A stretch of 64,000 nt of DNA from Liolophura sinensis. Taxonomy: Eukaryota; Mollusca; Polyplacophora; Chitonida; Chitonidae. Of this stretch, positions 1 to 10,740 are shown piece after piece (position 1 is the first letter of the stretch; each line of letters begins with the position of its first letter). The translations under genes and the position numbers were made by a program. A model generated the notes under the pieces. It searched no databases. It was not told the origin of the DNA and was given only the letters and a program-made list of their open reading frames with translations. The stretch is from positions 372,001 to 436,000 of the forward strand of contig NC_088296.1 in the NCBI RefSeq assembly GCF_032854445.1, in the 5' to 3' direction.

Positions 1-604
1 GAGAACGGTCTTGCGAGATTTTCAAGCCCAACACTTCACATCGGCTCTTCTTTAGAGACTGAAGATCGGGTTGGCCCAGTTTGGCTAATCGGTTGGAGCA
101 GATATGCTCCGAACTAAAATCACAAGGGTGTGTAGATGTCAAGCGATACGCAACATATAAAAAACGATGATACTTATCTCCATCTGATAACCCCTCTTTT
201 CCTCAGTCGATCTCTACACCGCCGAAGTAGATCTGTACAAACCTAATATGCTTTGCCTGTATTAAGACAATAAAACGTTAAAATTGCGACGAAGCGTATA
301 TGATCTCCTCTATGGACTGTCTTCTCTTTATAAAAGAGAAACAGGTCATTACCTCAAAAGAAACAATTCAAAAAGCACGTCACCTTATCTCTTCCGCGAA
401 CAGTGTCCTGAAAACTTCATTCGCCAGAGTGGAGAGTATCAACATGTGTTGACACTCAAATATCACTGACTTGCCAATGATTGGTTACGGTAAACCTAAA
501 ACAATATCTGTGAAAGAATTAACTAACTTGTCAATAAATCTACGTCTGCATCTGACTGTATACTCAGTCAAGGCATCGCTGGACTGAAGTTTTTATAATA
601 TCTC

Positions 605-861
605 GGGGCCGAGGTGGTTAGTGTGTCAGCGCGACGCCTTGGCCCAGGGGGATCTCACCAACGCGTCGGCTGTGAGTCCAAATCCAGCCTAGGCTGTCTT
701 CCTTTCTGCTCATACGTGAGAGGGTCTGACTGCAACCTGCGGATGGTCGTGGTTTCCCCCGGGATCTGCGCAGTTTCCTCCCACCATAATGCTGGCGGTC
801 GTCATATAAGTGAAATATTCTTGTGTCCGGAGTAAAACACCAACAAAATAAATAAATAAAT
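605..861 (+). mobile_element. tRNA-headed SINE, unit copy 1
   Basis: The head begins GGGGCCGAGGTGGTTAG, a degenerate tRNA-like A box, followed by a B-box-like segment around 665-690. Next comes the central domain 'GGATGGTCGTGG ... CCTCCCACCATAATGCTGG' (742-795), then the tail 'AAGTGAAATATTCTTG' and (AAAT)n at about 845-861. The same family recurs many times in this window on both strands. It is an element type common in molluscs and relatives; I cannot assign a superfamily name from memory with certainty. Short open frames here are by-products. Confidence 0.85.
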
Positions 862-1084
862 TCATTAAACATCTCCGGCGCAATTATCAAAAGCTTTACC
901 TAGAGCAATAACACTGTTTTGCTGCAGGACGTCCTAAATCTTTAGTTGTCAGCACTGAAAATGCTGACCAATTCTCCACTTTAAGATCAAAGTCTAAAAC
1001 TTCATTTTCCCTGTTCTTTATACCCAGGGTGGGCTTTATTATGTAGATTTGTGGTCGTAACAACGTATAGAACGTGTGGTCAGT

Positions 1085-2500
1085 AATATTTATTATAAGT
1101 TTCTAACCCATTTGTCATCTGAGCCACTGGAGACTCTGTTGGGCTTGTTTAATCATGATATTTGGATTAGTATTAAGTTTTCCACCCTCATGGACGGGGA
1201 GGGTGTATTATTCCGGTTCTAAAACCGGGTAAGGGTCATAATGAACCGCCTAATTAACGTCCAATAGCTCTTATCAGCGTGGTTAAGAGTATGGAACGAA
1301 TAATAAATGATAGACTTCTTTGGTATTTAGAAACCAACACTTTACTGTCTAATATTAAATGTGGTTTTCCTCAAAGTCGATCTAAAGTTTGTCGAATTGA
1401 AACTTTTATTCGTAATGATAAAAAAAATAATGAACAAAACGTGTCACTATTTTTCGACCTTGAAAACGTCACCGAACTACGACGCCGCATGGAAATAAGG
1501 TGTTTTAAAAGGCCTCTTTGATATTGGACTTATCGCTTATAATTATTTATCAGAGCTTTTATCTTATCGTCAGCTATCGTCAGTTTAGGTTTTTTCAAAG
1601 GCAAAAATTACCGTATTCCAGAGTAGCATACTGTCACCAACACTTTTTTATCTTCAAACTTAATAGCTTGTGAAAAACTTAAACATGTGGTACAGAAGGT
1701 TCTTTTTATGTACAGTTGATGATTTCCATATATGCTACCGTTCTAAAATATGAATAACATCGGCAAGACTGCTGCAGTTTTCTCTCAATGACCAAGAAAT
1801 GGACATGATTTTAGATTTTCTACATCTAAGACCATCGATATGCATTTTTATTGTAAACAGATCTTCATTTCGACTTCAAAATTTTATGGTAAACCTGTGA
1901 AAATTGACATCTGAAAACAGATTTTCAGGAGTCATAGATGATAGCAAATTCCTCATTTCCCTCCATGTTAAAATGCTTAAAGCTAAATGAAAAAATCTAT
2001 GCGTCGAAACAGACATTTGTATGCCAGCCGTCCACCAAGATGGACATTCGAGGTCAACAATCGTAAGGCCAATTCCCAAAACGACGTATAAGTAAGGATC
2101 TGAATATAATTGAGGTCGTATATAGCAAAGTCTAGTCTTGACTTATGTACTGAGCGGTCAATTTTATTAAATTTACATCGATCTTTTGTGAGGCCTAAAT
2201 TGACCTTGGTTCCATCATTTACGGTTCCGCCAGGAAATCGTGTCTAAAAATTGGCGATCTTGTCCATGACCAGGGTTTGAGGATCAGCCTTGGTGCCTTT
2301 AGAACCTCAGCAGTGGAGAGTTTATACGTTGTAGCTAACCAATCTTTAGTATACAACAGGTGTGTACAGTATACAGTCCATGTGCTACAAAGCTTACAGC
2401 ACATCCAAGAAGCCTTGCCTACGACTACAATGTGTAAATATATGCAGATAGATGATTTGATACTCGTGTGCAGTAATTTATTTAGAAGCTAACGTCAAAC
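1085..2500 (+). pseudogene. Decayed Jockey/CR1-like non-LTR reverse transcriptase, copy 1
   Basis: Read across frames, this stretch follows the RT of Jockey/CR1-like non-LTR elements in order: a proline/glycine segment like 'PVLKPGKG' (about 1205), 'MERIINDR' and 'LSNIKCGF' (1290-1370), the fingers region 'NNEQNVSLFFDLE' (1430-1465), and a thumb-like block with 'HDQGLR', 'SLGAFRTS' and 'VESLYV' (2265-2335). Stops and frameshifts interrupt it throughout. The aspartate motif of the active site (FADD/YVDD type) is unrecognisable, replaced near 1705-1720 by a degenerate stretch. It cannot encode a working enzyme. Strand is plus. Confidence 0.85.
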
Positions 2501-2760
2501 AAGAGGATATAGTTCGTGTGTCTTTTCCGGAATTTCCTCCTCAGCTTCTTCCAAAACTTAAATAAATATCTGATCCAGGTAAACGGAAGGAAATCAGATA
2601 CAAATCCTCTTATAATTCAGTTTTTGAGGGACAGCTAATTCTAGACCAGTAACGTCTAATATATAACAGTTAACATCACTGCAGTGTTGTATTTTTATGC
2701 TTCCAAAAGTTTGCAAAACCTATTGTTATTAGCGGTTTAAGCCATACAAGCTTGATGTAC

Positions 2761-2890
2761 TTATTTATTTATTTGATTGGTGTTTTACGCCGTACTCAAA
2801 AATATTTCATTTATACGACGCCGGCCCGCTTTATGGTGGACGCAAACCGGGTCAAGCCCGTGAAACCCACGACCATCTGCAGACATACAG
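2761..2890 (-). mobile_element. 5'-truncated SINE, unit copy 1
   Basis: Only the tail and central domain of the SINE are present, in reverse: (TTTA)n then 'TTGGTGTTTTACGCCGTACT', 'TATTTCATTTATACGACG', then a diverged central domain to about 2890. The tRNA-like head is missing, as in 5'-truncated retroposition. Confidence 0.8.
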
Positions 2891-2899
2891 GTTTGAATC

Positions 2900-4085
2900 T
2901 CTAGGCTTCAACCTCTATTATATCTATTCGAATTATTATTATTCCCGACAGTTATGTGATACATTTTATGAGAAAACAACAACTGGTACATTCCCGAAAC
3001 TTTAGAATGTTTTAGGAAAGTATCTGAAGTTGTGCATTTTGACATTTGGTGACATTTGGTCGACTGACTTAGCGGTCATATTGGATTTCTGTTAACCTAA
3101 ACAAATCTTCCTCTCCAGAACCACTGATTCGATAGAGCTGAAAATTAAACTGCATTTACACAAAGCCTAGGCACATTCAGGGTGATAACGCAAACTTTCT
3201 CGTTTGACAATTGTACAAGCTCGCTGTTGGGTGAAAATGTCTTGTGACACAAAACCAGAGAGAACGTGAAATGAATCAGAAGTTCAGGAAACCCACAAAG
3301 AGCTCAAAATGTAGTAGATGTACGTACAAGAAACCCATAGTGAAGACAAAACACATCTGACATACATGTACAAAAAACCCCAAAGGGAGTACAAGATGAA
3401 TACTATTGTTTGTTGTTTTACTGCTTATTAATATTGTAACAAACAAAAAAAGGCACATGGCCATTTGTGTTGAAGTGATCATGTAATATCTGTAATAACC
3501 TAAGGGCCTTACATGTTCAGTTACTCAGGTTCCCCCAGAACAGTTTCCACCCGTTAGCATAATTTTGTACCCAGTTTTATGAGGTAATCACCAAAAGTCT
3601 TCAGATAAGAAGTATCAATCTAACCGGAAAAGATTTATTTCTTTTAAAAGCTAATTTGTTTTAGTTCACCCATATAATTGCATTTTTTATTTTGTGTCAT
3701 AAAGCCACCCTTCAAATGATGATAAAGTATTACAGCGTCTGCTAACACAGTATCCCTTTCTCCAAGAAACAGCTGATTCATGTGATGTAAGTTTGTACGG
3801 CGAGGAGGTTCAACATATAATCGTTAACTTTCAGTTATTTATACCATTTTCCAACTTATGTATCTTATAAAAGCGACATACATCCTTCAGTAATCCATTA
3901 AAGGTAGTGCCCATTTTTTAGAGTGAGTTATCTCCCAAAACATTTCCAACCATATATGTAGGGTAACATATAATACTTTTTGTCACTATTGCAATGTTCC
4001 TTCAAAAAGCATTGTAAGACCTATATCAGTGTGTGTGCCTCGCCTCCCTTGTAGGTCATCCCTTCTGCTCAGTTAGAAATATGGT
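2900..4085. other. Non-coding part of the unit (copy 1)
   Basis: AT-rich sequence with no convincing gene, repeated at about 13808-14995, 24700-25900 and 55350-56560. A short piece of it (about 3979-4100, from TACTTTTTGTCACTATTG to GCTCAGTTAGAAATATGG) has a diverged relative outside the unit at 48948-49080, upstream of the TRIM gene, and so is probably part of an older dispersed repeat. Confidence 0.6.
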
Positions 4086-4089
4086 GATT

Positions 4090-4985
4090 TTTACTATTGT
4101 CATGCCATAAAGAGGAGTGTATGAAAAAGAATCTCGCGATATTAAAGCAGGGGAAAAATATCCACCAGAAGGAATGTTGGAACTTGACCATTTTGATAAT
4201 GAAGTTATATATATGGTCTACAGTGTTGTTACCGGTTTGAAGACACCCCAAAATCCTGATTGGAGATATACCACCTCAGGTAGACTGTATAAGCAGGTCA
4301 TCTTCAGCTGTATCTTCCCAAAGACAACCCTAGATAATCCATAAGCAAACTTACACGGTTAATGGAGGGTGTCAGGACGACAGTATACATACATGCATGC
4401 CTTTTTATAGCTTAGCTAGAGCTGTCTGTGTGAAGAGTGTAGAATTATTAATACATGTAGTCTCTTAAATATAGATACATATATATCAGCTAAGTTAGAA
4501 AGTAAGCAAATTTTGCTTTTGTCATACCATAAAACGATATAAAAGAAAGGGGCGGGGGGGGGGGAGGGCAACCCAGAAGCAATGCTGGATCTTGACCGTT
4601 TTGATCATGGAAACAAACGTATGTCTACAGTGTTGTAAGGGGGAGAATTTAAAGACACCTCAAAATCATGATTGGAGAGATGTTACCTCAGGAAGACTAT
4701 AGAAGTTTGACAGCGCCAGTTGTATCTAGGTCATATATAAGCAATGGAGATATACATGTATGTATTTGGCTATCCTGACGGGATAAGCTGTGTTAGCAGG
4801 CCCTATATATGTACCCTCGCGCAGTGATCACGGATCATGGAGGGTGTAACATATTGGACAATGATGACGGCAGTATACATACATGTAGGCCTTTCTATAG
4901 ATTAGCTAGAGCTGTCTGTGTTAAGAGTATGCAGTTAACAATACATGTAGCCGCTTAGTTATGGATACATATACATCTGGGTCTT
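4090..4985. repeat. Internal ~430-bp direct repeat of the unit (copy 1)
   Basis: Two diverged copies lie side by side, about 4090-4500 and 4510-4985. They share in order a CATACCATAAA/CATGCCATAAA start, TTGACCATTTTGAT/TTGACCGTTTTGAT, 'GTCTACAGTGTTGT', 'AAAGACACC' and 'TTAGCTAGAGCTGTCTGTGT', with an 'ATACATGTAG' near the end. The second copy has a G-run near 4551. Equivalents lie at about 15000-15893 and 25905-26780. In copy 4 part of the first half is deleted near 56557. Confidence 0.8.
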
Positions 4986-5099
4986 AAAATTGTAAAATAG
5001 ACAGCATTACCGGGACGTTATCTGTATACATTCTAGTAAAGCTGGAAATAATCTGTGCAAATCCGTACATAATTTTAAGACTCGATTTACTTTTAGCAC

Positions 5100-7035
5100 C
5101 ATTTACGTATACAGACATTCTTTAGCTTTGACGTCACGGGCATTTGATATAGGCTATCATATAACAAACGGGCTGACGTACATGGAAAAGGGGAACTGTA
5201 TACCCTATTCATCAAAGTTTGACTACCACAGTTTTATACTTGGAGCGGACAGCCGAACGTTGTTAAGTAAACAATAAATAGCGATACATGATCAGGGCAA
5301 TATTTTCGAGCTTTGTGTACCACAGGCGACACGTCAGCGCCAGTAATCTACCTTCAACATAACTCTGCATAAGGCCTTTCAAGGTCAAAGCTTCAGAATC
5401 TTGATAACGTAGAGGCATACCATCGTCCTGTATATATACATGTAGTGACAAGATCGGCATAATTAAACAGTATGAACGTGGACCAAGTCTAGTCGTTTTC
5501 CTTGACGTAACTATTCAGACTGTTCATCGACAGTGTTACAGGTTCACACACAAAATGATGGTCTATACATTGACACGCCCCAGTCGTCATTCTGCAATTC
5601 ACATCACTGCCTTTTTTGCCTGATTCTGCAGAAACCATGGTGCTAGGGGGCGTGGAATTTTTGCTACTATACAAGCATTTACTTGAACAGTTAGAATAAA
5701 GCCCTGACTGAGGTAAATTGACAAAGGGTCGTATTTCACCATTTGCATGTGACCATTTGCCAGCTATCACATTGTCGTCGCTGCTCTGGTTTTTCTCTCT
5801 ATACTGTACGTCCTACCTGTACCGGTACTGTGTAGATGTAAGGACGACTCGACCAACTAAACAGTGTCTGACAGTCGAACAAGTAAAGACATCTTCCTAA
5901 CTTGACAAATATTTCCACCCTAAATACACCTATCCCGTCTTGAATGACTTACCTGTCGAGACAAATACCACCTGGCTTCACAAGTATATAAAATTGAACA
6001 CATTGAAATAAAAAATACTTAGTTCTGAGAATTGGACATGATCTATTCAGGGGAGGTAAATCCCTCATGATGTTTGTTCACATTTATACTCTGTGATATC
6101 TCAACAATGGTTTGCACAGCTCGCCTTCAAGTTTATATGCGAATGTCATATTTCAACAAACAATCAAATACACCTACCCGTCCTAAATTACTTACCTGTC
6201 GACACAAATACCCCCGTGCTTCACAAGTTGATAAAATTGAGCAGATTGAAACAGAAAAGGCTTAGTTGTGAGAATTGAGCGTGTTCTATGCAGGGGAGGT
6301 AAATCCCTCATGATGTTTGTTCACATTCATACTCTGTAATATCTCAACAATGGTTTCCACAGCTCGCCTTCAAGTTTATATGCGAATGTCATATTTCAAC
6401 AAACAATCAATTTCCTACAAAATTACCTCAGTAGATGTGTTCAAATCGTGTGTAGATTGAAAGTGTTATCACTTTCGGCTCCAAAAGGAATACGTTGAAA
6501 ATATAGTTGAGAAATGTAGGATAAATATTCTGAATCCTGTACCGGTATTAGGAGATTAGGCTATAGCTACGACAATTGCCCATTAAATTTAAGTGGCATT
6601 ACCCTCGTGGGGTCACTAAGGTGAAATCAGGCCTCTAGGCAACCTTGTCGTACTAGTCAACTAACCTTAAGCTCCCCCATGTGGCCCCTGTGAATATAGG
6701 CCTATAGACCGATATCTCCTCGAGTGGTGGAGTAGCCTACCTGTTGATCATGGAGTACCTGTTTGCTGTGGACTGCGAACCTATTGGAAGAGAACGTGCT
6801 CCCAGTGGCCGAAGGGAGGTTAGACCTGTAAGATTTTCAAGCCCAACACCACACATGGCCCTTGTTTAGGTAGAGGTGGGAGGTTGGATTGGTCCTATTC
6901 GACCAATAGGCTGGAGTAGATATACTCCGAACTAAAATCTCAAGGGGTTGTAAATGTCAGGTGATTCACAAATCAAAAAAAAGAAAAACAAAAACATGAC
7001 GGTAACGACGTTTAATAAACCTTAGTCGATCTCAG
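5100..7035. repeat. Internal repeat block R1 of the unit (copy 1)
   Basis: This block is repeated in diverged form within the same unit as R2 (about 8650-9480) and R3 (about 9770-10740, continuing into the next unit). Shared landmarks in order: 'GGAGCGGACAGCCGAACGTTG' and its variants, CACGTCAGCGCCAGTAAT, 'TCAAGGTCAAAGCTTCA', 'AGTAAAGACA', 'CTTACCTGTCGA', 'CAGGGGAGGTAAATCCCTCA', and 'TGGCATTACCCTCGTGGGGTC' near 6593. No gene is visible. The end of R1 (6820-6970) matches the start of the unit (15-170). Confidence 0.8.
5925..6410. repeat. ~240-bp tandem duplication inside R1 (copies 1 and 2 only)
   Basis: The stretch from 'CTTACCTGTCGA' through CAGGGGAGGTAAATCCCTCA to 'TTCAACAAACAATCAA' occurs twice in a row (about 5925-6166 and 6167-6410). 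Copy 2 has the same at 16834-17319. Copies 3 and 4 have it only once (about 27710-27960 and 58235-58470), so the doubling arose in the ancestor of copies 1 and 2. Confidence 0.85.
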
Positions 7036-7036
7036 T

Positions 7037-7273
7037 TTGCCGCACAGTGTCCAAGTAGACATGCATATACCTAATCCGACTAGGTGCGTTACATGCCACA
7101 AACTTGGACAAGGCAATGACCAGTATACATATAAATTGGTTTACTTTCCTTGTGCAGGTGATGTTCGACGAAGGCGCTACACAGTAAAGTCTATGTATGC
7201 TTTGTTTGACAGCGTCACTGGCGATGCCATCATAAAATACTTCAGGGCCATTGGCCTATATCATAAAATATGA
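7037..7273 (+). pseudogene. RT carboxy-terminal remnant, unit copy 1
   Basis: A 78-codon open stretch whose last ~35 residues (for example 'VRRRRYTV', 'MYALFDSVTGDA', 'FRAIGLYHKI') resemble the final segment of Jockey/CR1-like polyproteins. A very similar tail occurs independently at 35805-35935. It is followed at once by a trinucleotide microsatellite, as expected for the 3' end of such elements. It lies ~4.5 kb from the main RT remnant, so unrelated sequence separates the two. Confidence 0.65.
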
Positions 7274-7285
7274 ATTCTAATTATC

Positions 7286-7377
7286 AGTAGTAGTAGTAAT
7301 AATAATTATAATAATAATAATAGTAATAAAAACAATCATTATCATCACCACCACCACCATCGTCGTCGTCGTCGTCG

Positions 7378-7408
<31 letters not shown>
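7286..7408. repeat. Compound trinucleotide microsatellite, unit copy 1
   Basis: Runs of (AGT)n, (AAT)n, (CAC)n, (CGT)n and (CAT)n follow one another directly after the RT carboxy-terminal remnant. This is probably the 3' tail of the retroelement. The aspartate-, methionine- and tyrosine-rich reading frames across it are artefacts of the repeat. Confidence 0.92.
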
Positions 7409-8025
7409 ACATATGGTGCATTTTATTAAATATAATACGCCCGTATCCAAAATATCTTTCACTGCTTCTAATAATTATCACTAAAATGTTCCTTTAAAAA
7501 TTTGGGCTAATTTTGGCAGAGGTGTTTTATAGTGATATTCGATAGATATATAGCTCCCATCCATAATTAGCAAGTCTGTGTGCAAAAACGACATTGTCGC
7601 TATTTAAATGTATATTGTCTAGCCAAGCCTGTTGACTACAGTGTCTATGATGGTAACTTGACTCTATATACTGTATGATAATTGGGCCAAACCTCTGGAA
7701 TATCTCTATCTGCAGAAGTTTATACAATATATAAAAGATATAATAAACACATTACTAATAACGACACGAGCATTTCTTACTTATATTAAAACAGTTATAA
7801 ACCAAGGTCAAATTTTGTATTCCAGCTCCCAGTGTTTTTTTATGTTATTGTCAGAAAGCACAGAAGTAAAGACTACAATACACCTGCTTATCAATCAAAA
7901 CGATTAAACCGTAAAATGTTGACATCGTTCCAACGTGTGAAGTACATGACCGATTAGATACAGCGCTATAACAGGGACAGCCTGTCATAGCACCGTATCA
8001 ACTCAAAGCCTGGATTGGAGATATG

Positions 8026-8290
8026 TTTATTTTTTTAATTGGTGTTTTACGCCGTGCTCAAGAATATTTCACTTTTACGACGGCGAGCAGCAATATATTG
8101 AGAGGAAACCCACCACCATCCGCAGGTTGCTTCCAGGCACGTACGGCTGGGGGGGAGGGGGGGGGGGGGGGGGGGGGGAAAGCCGGCATGAGCTGGACTT
8201 GAACTGACAGCAATCGCATTGGTGAGAGGAAACTGGGTCATTGCGCTGCGCTAGCGCGCAAACCGACTGAGCCACGGAGCCCCCCCCTCC
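8026..8290 (-). mobile_element. Near full-length SINE with G-run, unit copy 1
   Basis: A reverse-strand SINE: tail at 8026-8070, central domain to ~8130, tRNA-like head to ~8285 ('GCGCTAGCGCGCAAACCGAC', 'GAGCCACGGAGCCCC'). A run of about 25 Gs with one A interrupts the central part (8150-8178), and a C-run follows the head end (8281-8300). The homopolymer lengths differ between copies 1 and 2, which accounts for most of their length difference. Confidence 0.87.
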
Positions 8291-8649
8291 CCCCCCCCCC
8301 ATCCCTTTGGAGATATGTAACCCATGTACACTGTGGAAGTAGGTTAGCGTCCATTCTATCTGCACACAAACAACTCCAGCTAATATACATGGAGTATACG
8401 GCTGTCCTGACTGGCTTAGGTGTGTCCAGTTACACACCCCATTATTGGTAAACAATGGGCGAGGTTGTAATGCTTGCTGAGTGGCACGTTAATAATCCAT
8501 GTAGCCTTTCAGTTCTGTTACATTGAAAGTCCTATCTGCAGTTCAGTGCATACCTTAGGTTTGAGCTCGCCTCCAAGTCGGGAGGCCTTAGACCTGAGTC
8601 GCGTCATACCAAAGACTTTGAAAATGGTATTTCTTACTCTTCAGCTTGG

Positions 8650-9480
8650 GATATGAGAACATGTACATCCCAACCATGACTTTTTTACTGTTACAATTTT
8701 TATATTTGGAGAAGAAAGGCGAACGTTGTAAGTAAACACACAGCGTTCCATACATGTCGGTTGCTCTGGTTATCTACATGAATGTAGGCCCAACCTAAGA
8801 CAACACGTCAGTGGCAAGCAACGACCTTCAGCAAAACCCTACATAATGCTTCTCAAGTTCAAAGCTTCAGAAAAATATATTAATAACGTACTATCGCCCT
8901 GTTTATATTGTGAAAAGATCGACATAACTGGACAGTATGAACTTGCCCCTAATTCAATTAGTCGTTTTTCTTGAGAAGAAAATATTCCAACTGTTTATAG
9001 ACAGTGTCAGAGTTTCACACACAGATCGAGAGTGGAGTCTGTACAGAGACACACACCATTAATCGTACGTCGACTTCGTGAGGATGAGCAGACCATTTAC
9101 ATTCTGTATGAGAGCTGGTCACACGATCAAGTAAAGACAACTCCCTCACCTGATAGAAATATCCCGATATAACAACAGGCCTACCCCATCTTACAAGACT
9201 TACCTGTCGACACTATTCCCACCGTGTTTCACTACTTGATAAAACTGCGCAGATTGAAACAGAAACTACTTGGTTCCGAGAAATAGGTCATCCGAGCAGG
9301 GGAGGTAAATCCCTCAGTATGCTTGTACACATTTATACTACATGACATTTCCACAATTGTAGCACAGTTCCCTCAACAACTCAAGAATGTGCACATAATC
9401 TTTAAAATTATGGCCATTGCAATGGCCGTTATTTACATAGTACGGCTTTAACTGCAACTGATCGGATGGCTCACAGATCA
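8650..9480. repeat. Internal repeat block R2 of the unit (copy 1)
   Basis: Diverged relative of R1, starting with 'GGAGAAGAAAGGCGAACGTTG' and running through 'CACGTCAGTGGCAAG', 'TCAAGTTCAAAGCTTCAG' and 'AGGGGAGGTAAATCCCTCAG' (9298-9317). Its last ~120 bp (about 9387-9510, 'GTGCACATAATCTTTAAAAT') also has a relative outside the unit at 62149-62280. Present also at 19553-20383 and 50225-51030. Confidence 0.78.
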
Positions 9481-9510
9481 ACGGTCATAACAGTTTACTT
9501 TAACAATATT

Positions 9511-9752
9511 ATTTACTTATTTGGTTAGTGTTTTACGCCACACTCAAGAATATTTCACTTATACGACGGCCGCCAGCATTATAGTGGGAGGAAACCGGGG
9601 CCCGGTGGAAGCCCGGGACCATCCGCATGATGCTTGCAGACTTTCCCACATACGTCTGGAGAGGAAGCTAGCATGGACTGGACTTGGGCGGTAGGCTTCT
9701 TCGCCATTGCTCCGTGCTCGTGTGCTAACAATCTCGGCCACTGAAGCCCCTT
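9511..9752 (-). mobile_element. Diverged SINE, unit copy 1
   Basis: Reverse-strand SINE: tail 'TTAGTGTTTTACGCCACACT', 'TATTTCACTTATACGACGGC', a central domain with 'CATTATAGTGGGAGGAAACC', and a degenerate tRNA-like head ending 'GGCCACTGAAGCCCC' at about 9750. It sits between two internal repeat blocks of the unit. Confidence 0.82.
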
Positions 9753-9769
9753 TGAGCAACTGATATAGG

Positions 9770-10740
9770 CTATCACAAAACAGACGGACTGGCGTACAGG
9801 AATTAGGTGAACGATTATACACGTATAACATGACTTTTTTTTACTGTCACAGTTTTTTTTTTAATATTTACACGTTGTAAGTAAATGAACAGCGATCCAT
9901 ACAGGCATGATATCCGCGCTATGTGTGCCATAGGCAGCACGTCACCGCCAGTAATCGAACTTCAGCACAACTGCAACATGCTTTTCAAGGTTAAAGTTTT
10001 ACGACCTCAAATTAATAACGTAATATCGCCTTGTAAGAAGATCGACACAGTCAAACAGTATAAACCTGAACAAAAATACGTCGTTTTCCTTGATACGCAA
10101 ATATCGACGGTTCTAGGCTAACACGCAGGCTGGCATGCCTGATGTTAAAGTCTGTGAAAGAAAGCGTCCCATTAGTATATCTACGCTGTGTCGATTTGAG
10201 GACGAGCAGACCAATTAAACTGTGTCTGACAGTGGGTGACACGATCAAGTAAAGACAACTCCTTAACCTGACAGATCGTTTCCATCCAAACTACATATAA
10301 TCGTCTCACAGAGCTTACCTGTCCACACAAATCCCACCTGGCTTCACAGCTTGGTGAAACTGAGCAGATTGGGATAGAAAATACTTAGTTCTGAGAAATG
10401 CACCTGATCTGTACAGGGGAGGTAAATCCCTCAGTATGTTTGTACACATTTATACTCTGTGACATCTCAAGAATGGTTTCCACAACTCGCCATTAACTTA
10501 AGGCCCAACCGTGAATGTCACATTTCAACGAACAATCAGTTTCCCACAAAATTACTTCAGAAAATGGGTTCAAATCATTTATATTTGCTATCCCGTTTAG
10601 GTTCAAACAGAATACATTGGAAGTATAGTTGAGAAATGTCAGATGGATTTTCTCAAACCAGTATAATGAGGATAGGCAATAGCTACAATAGTTGCCCACT
10701 TGATTCAAGCGGCATTACCCTCGTGGGGTCTCCAGGCTGA
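9770..10740. repeat. Internal repeat block R3 of the unit (copy 1)
   Basis: Third diverged relative of the R block: 'AGCACGTCACCGCCAGTAAT' (9936-9955), 'TCAAGGTTAAAGTTT', 'AAGTAAAGACAACTCC', CAGGGGAGGTAAATCCCTCA (10417) and 'GGCATTACCCTCGTGGGGTC' (10711). It flows into the start of the next unit. Also at 20673-21640 and 51325-52295. No gene is seen. Confidence 0.78.

Noticed and set aside
4117..4344. 75-codon open frame inside the unit, starting 'MYEKESRDIK'
   Set aside because: Destroyed in the diverged copies 3 and 4 and in the neighbouring internal repeat; no domain recognised.
7277..7481. Open frames rich in Asp, Met, Thr or Tyr (also 18186-18390 and 59364-59646)
   Set aside because: They are translations of the trinucleotide microsatellite, not proteins.
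7527..7727. 66-codon minus-strand open frame kept in copies 1, 2 and 4
   Set aside because: Conservation only reflects recent shared ancestry of the unit; no recognised motif and no splice or start context.
8240..8290. Possible tRNA gene (A-box and B-box-like sequence; also at 32361 and 43880)
   Set aside because: These are the tRNA-derived heads of SINEs: they run straight into the SINE body and lack a full cloverleaf.
5100..10740. R blocks as long terminal repeats of an LTR retrotransposon
   Set aside because: There are three unequal, diverged blocks rather than two matching ends, no gag/pol/integrase between them, and the only RT present is of the non-LTR type.
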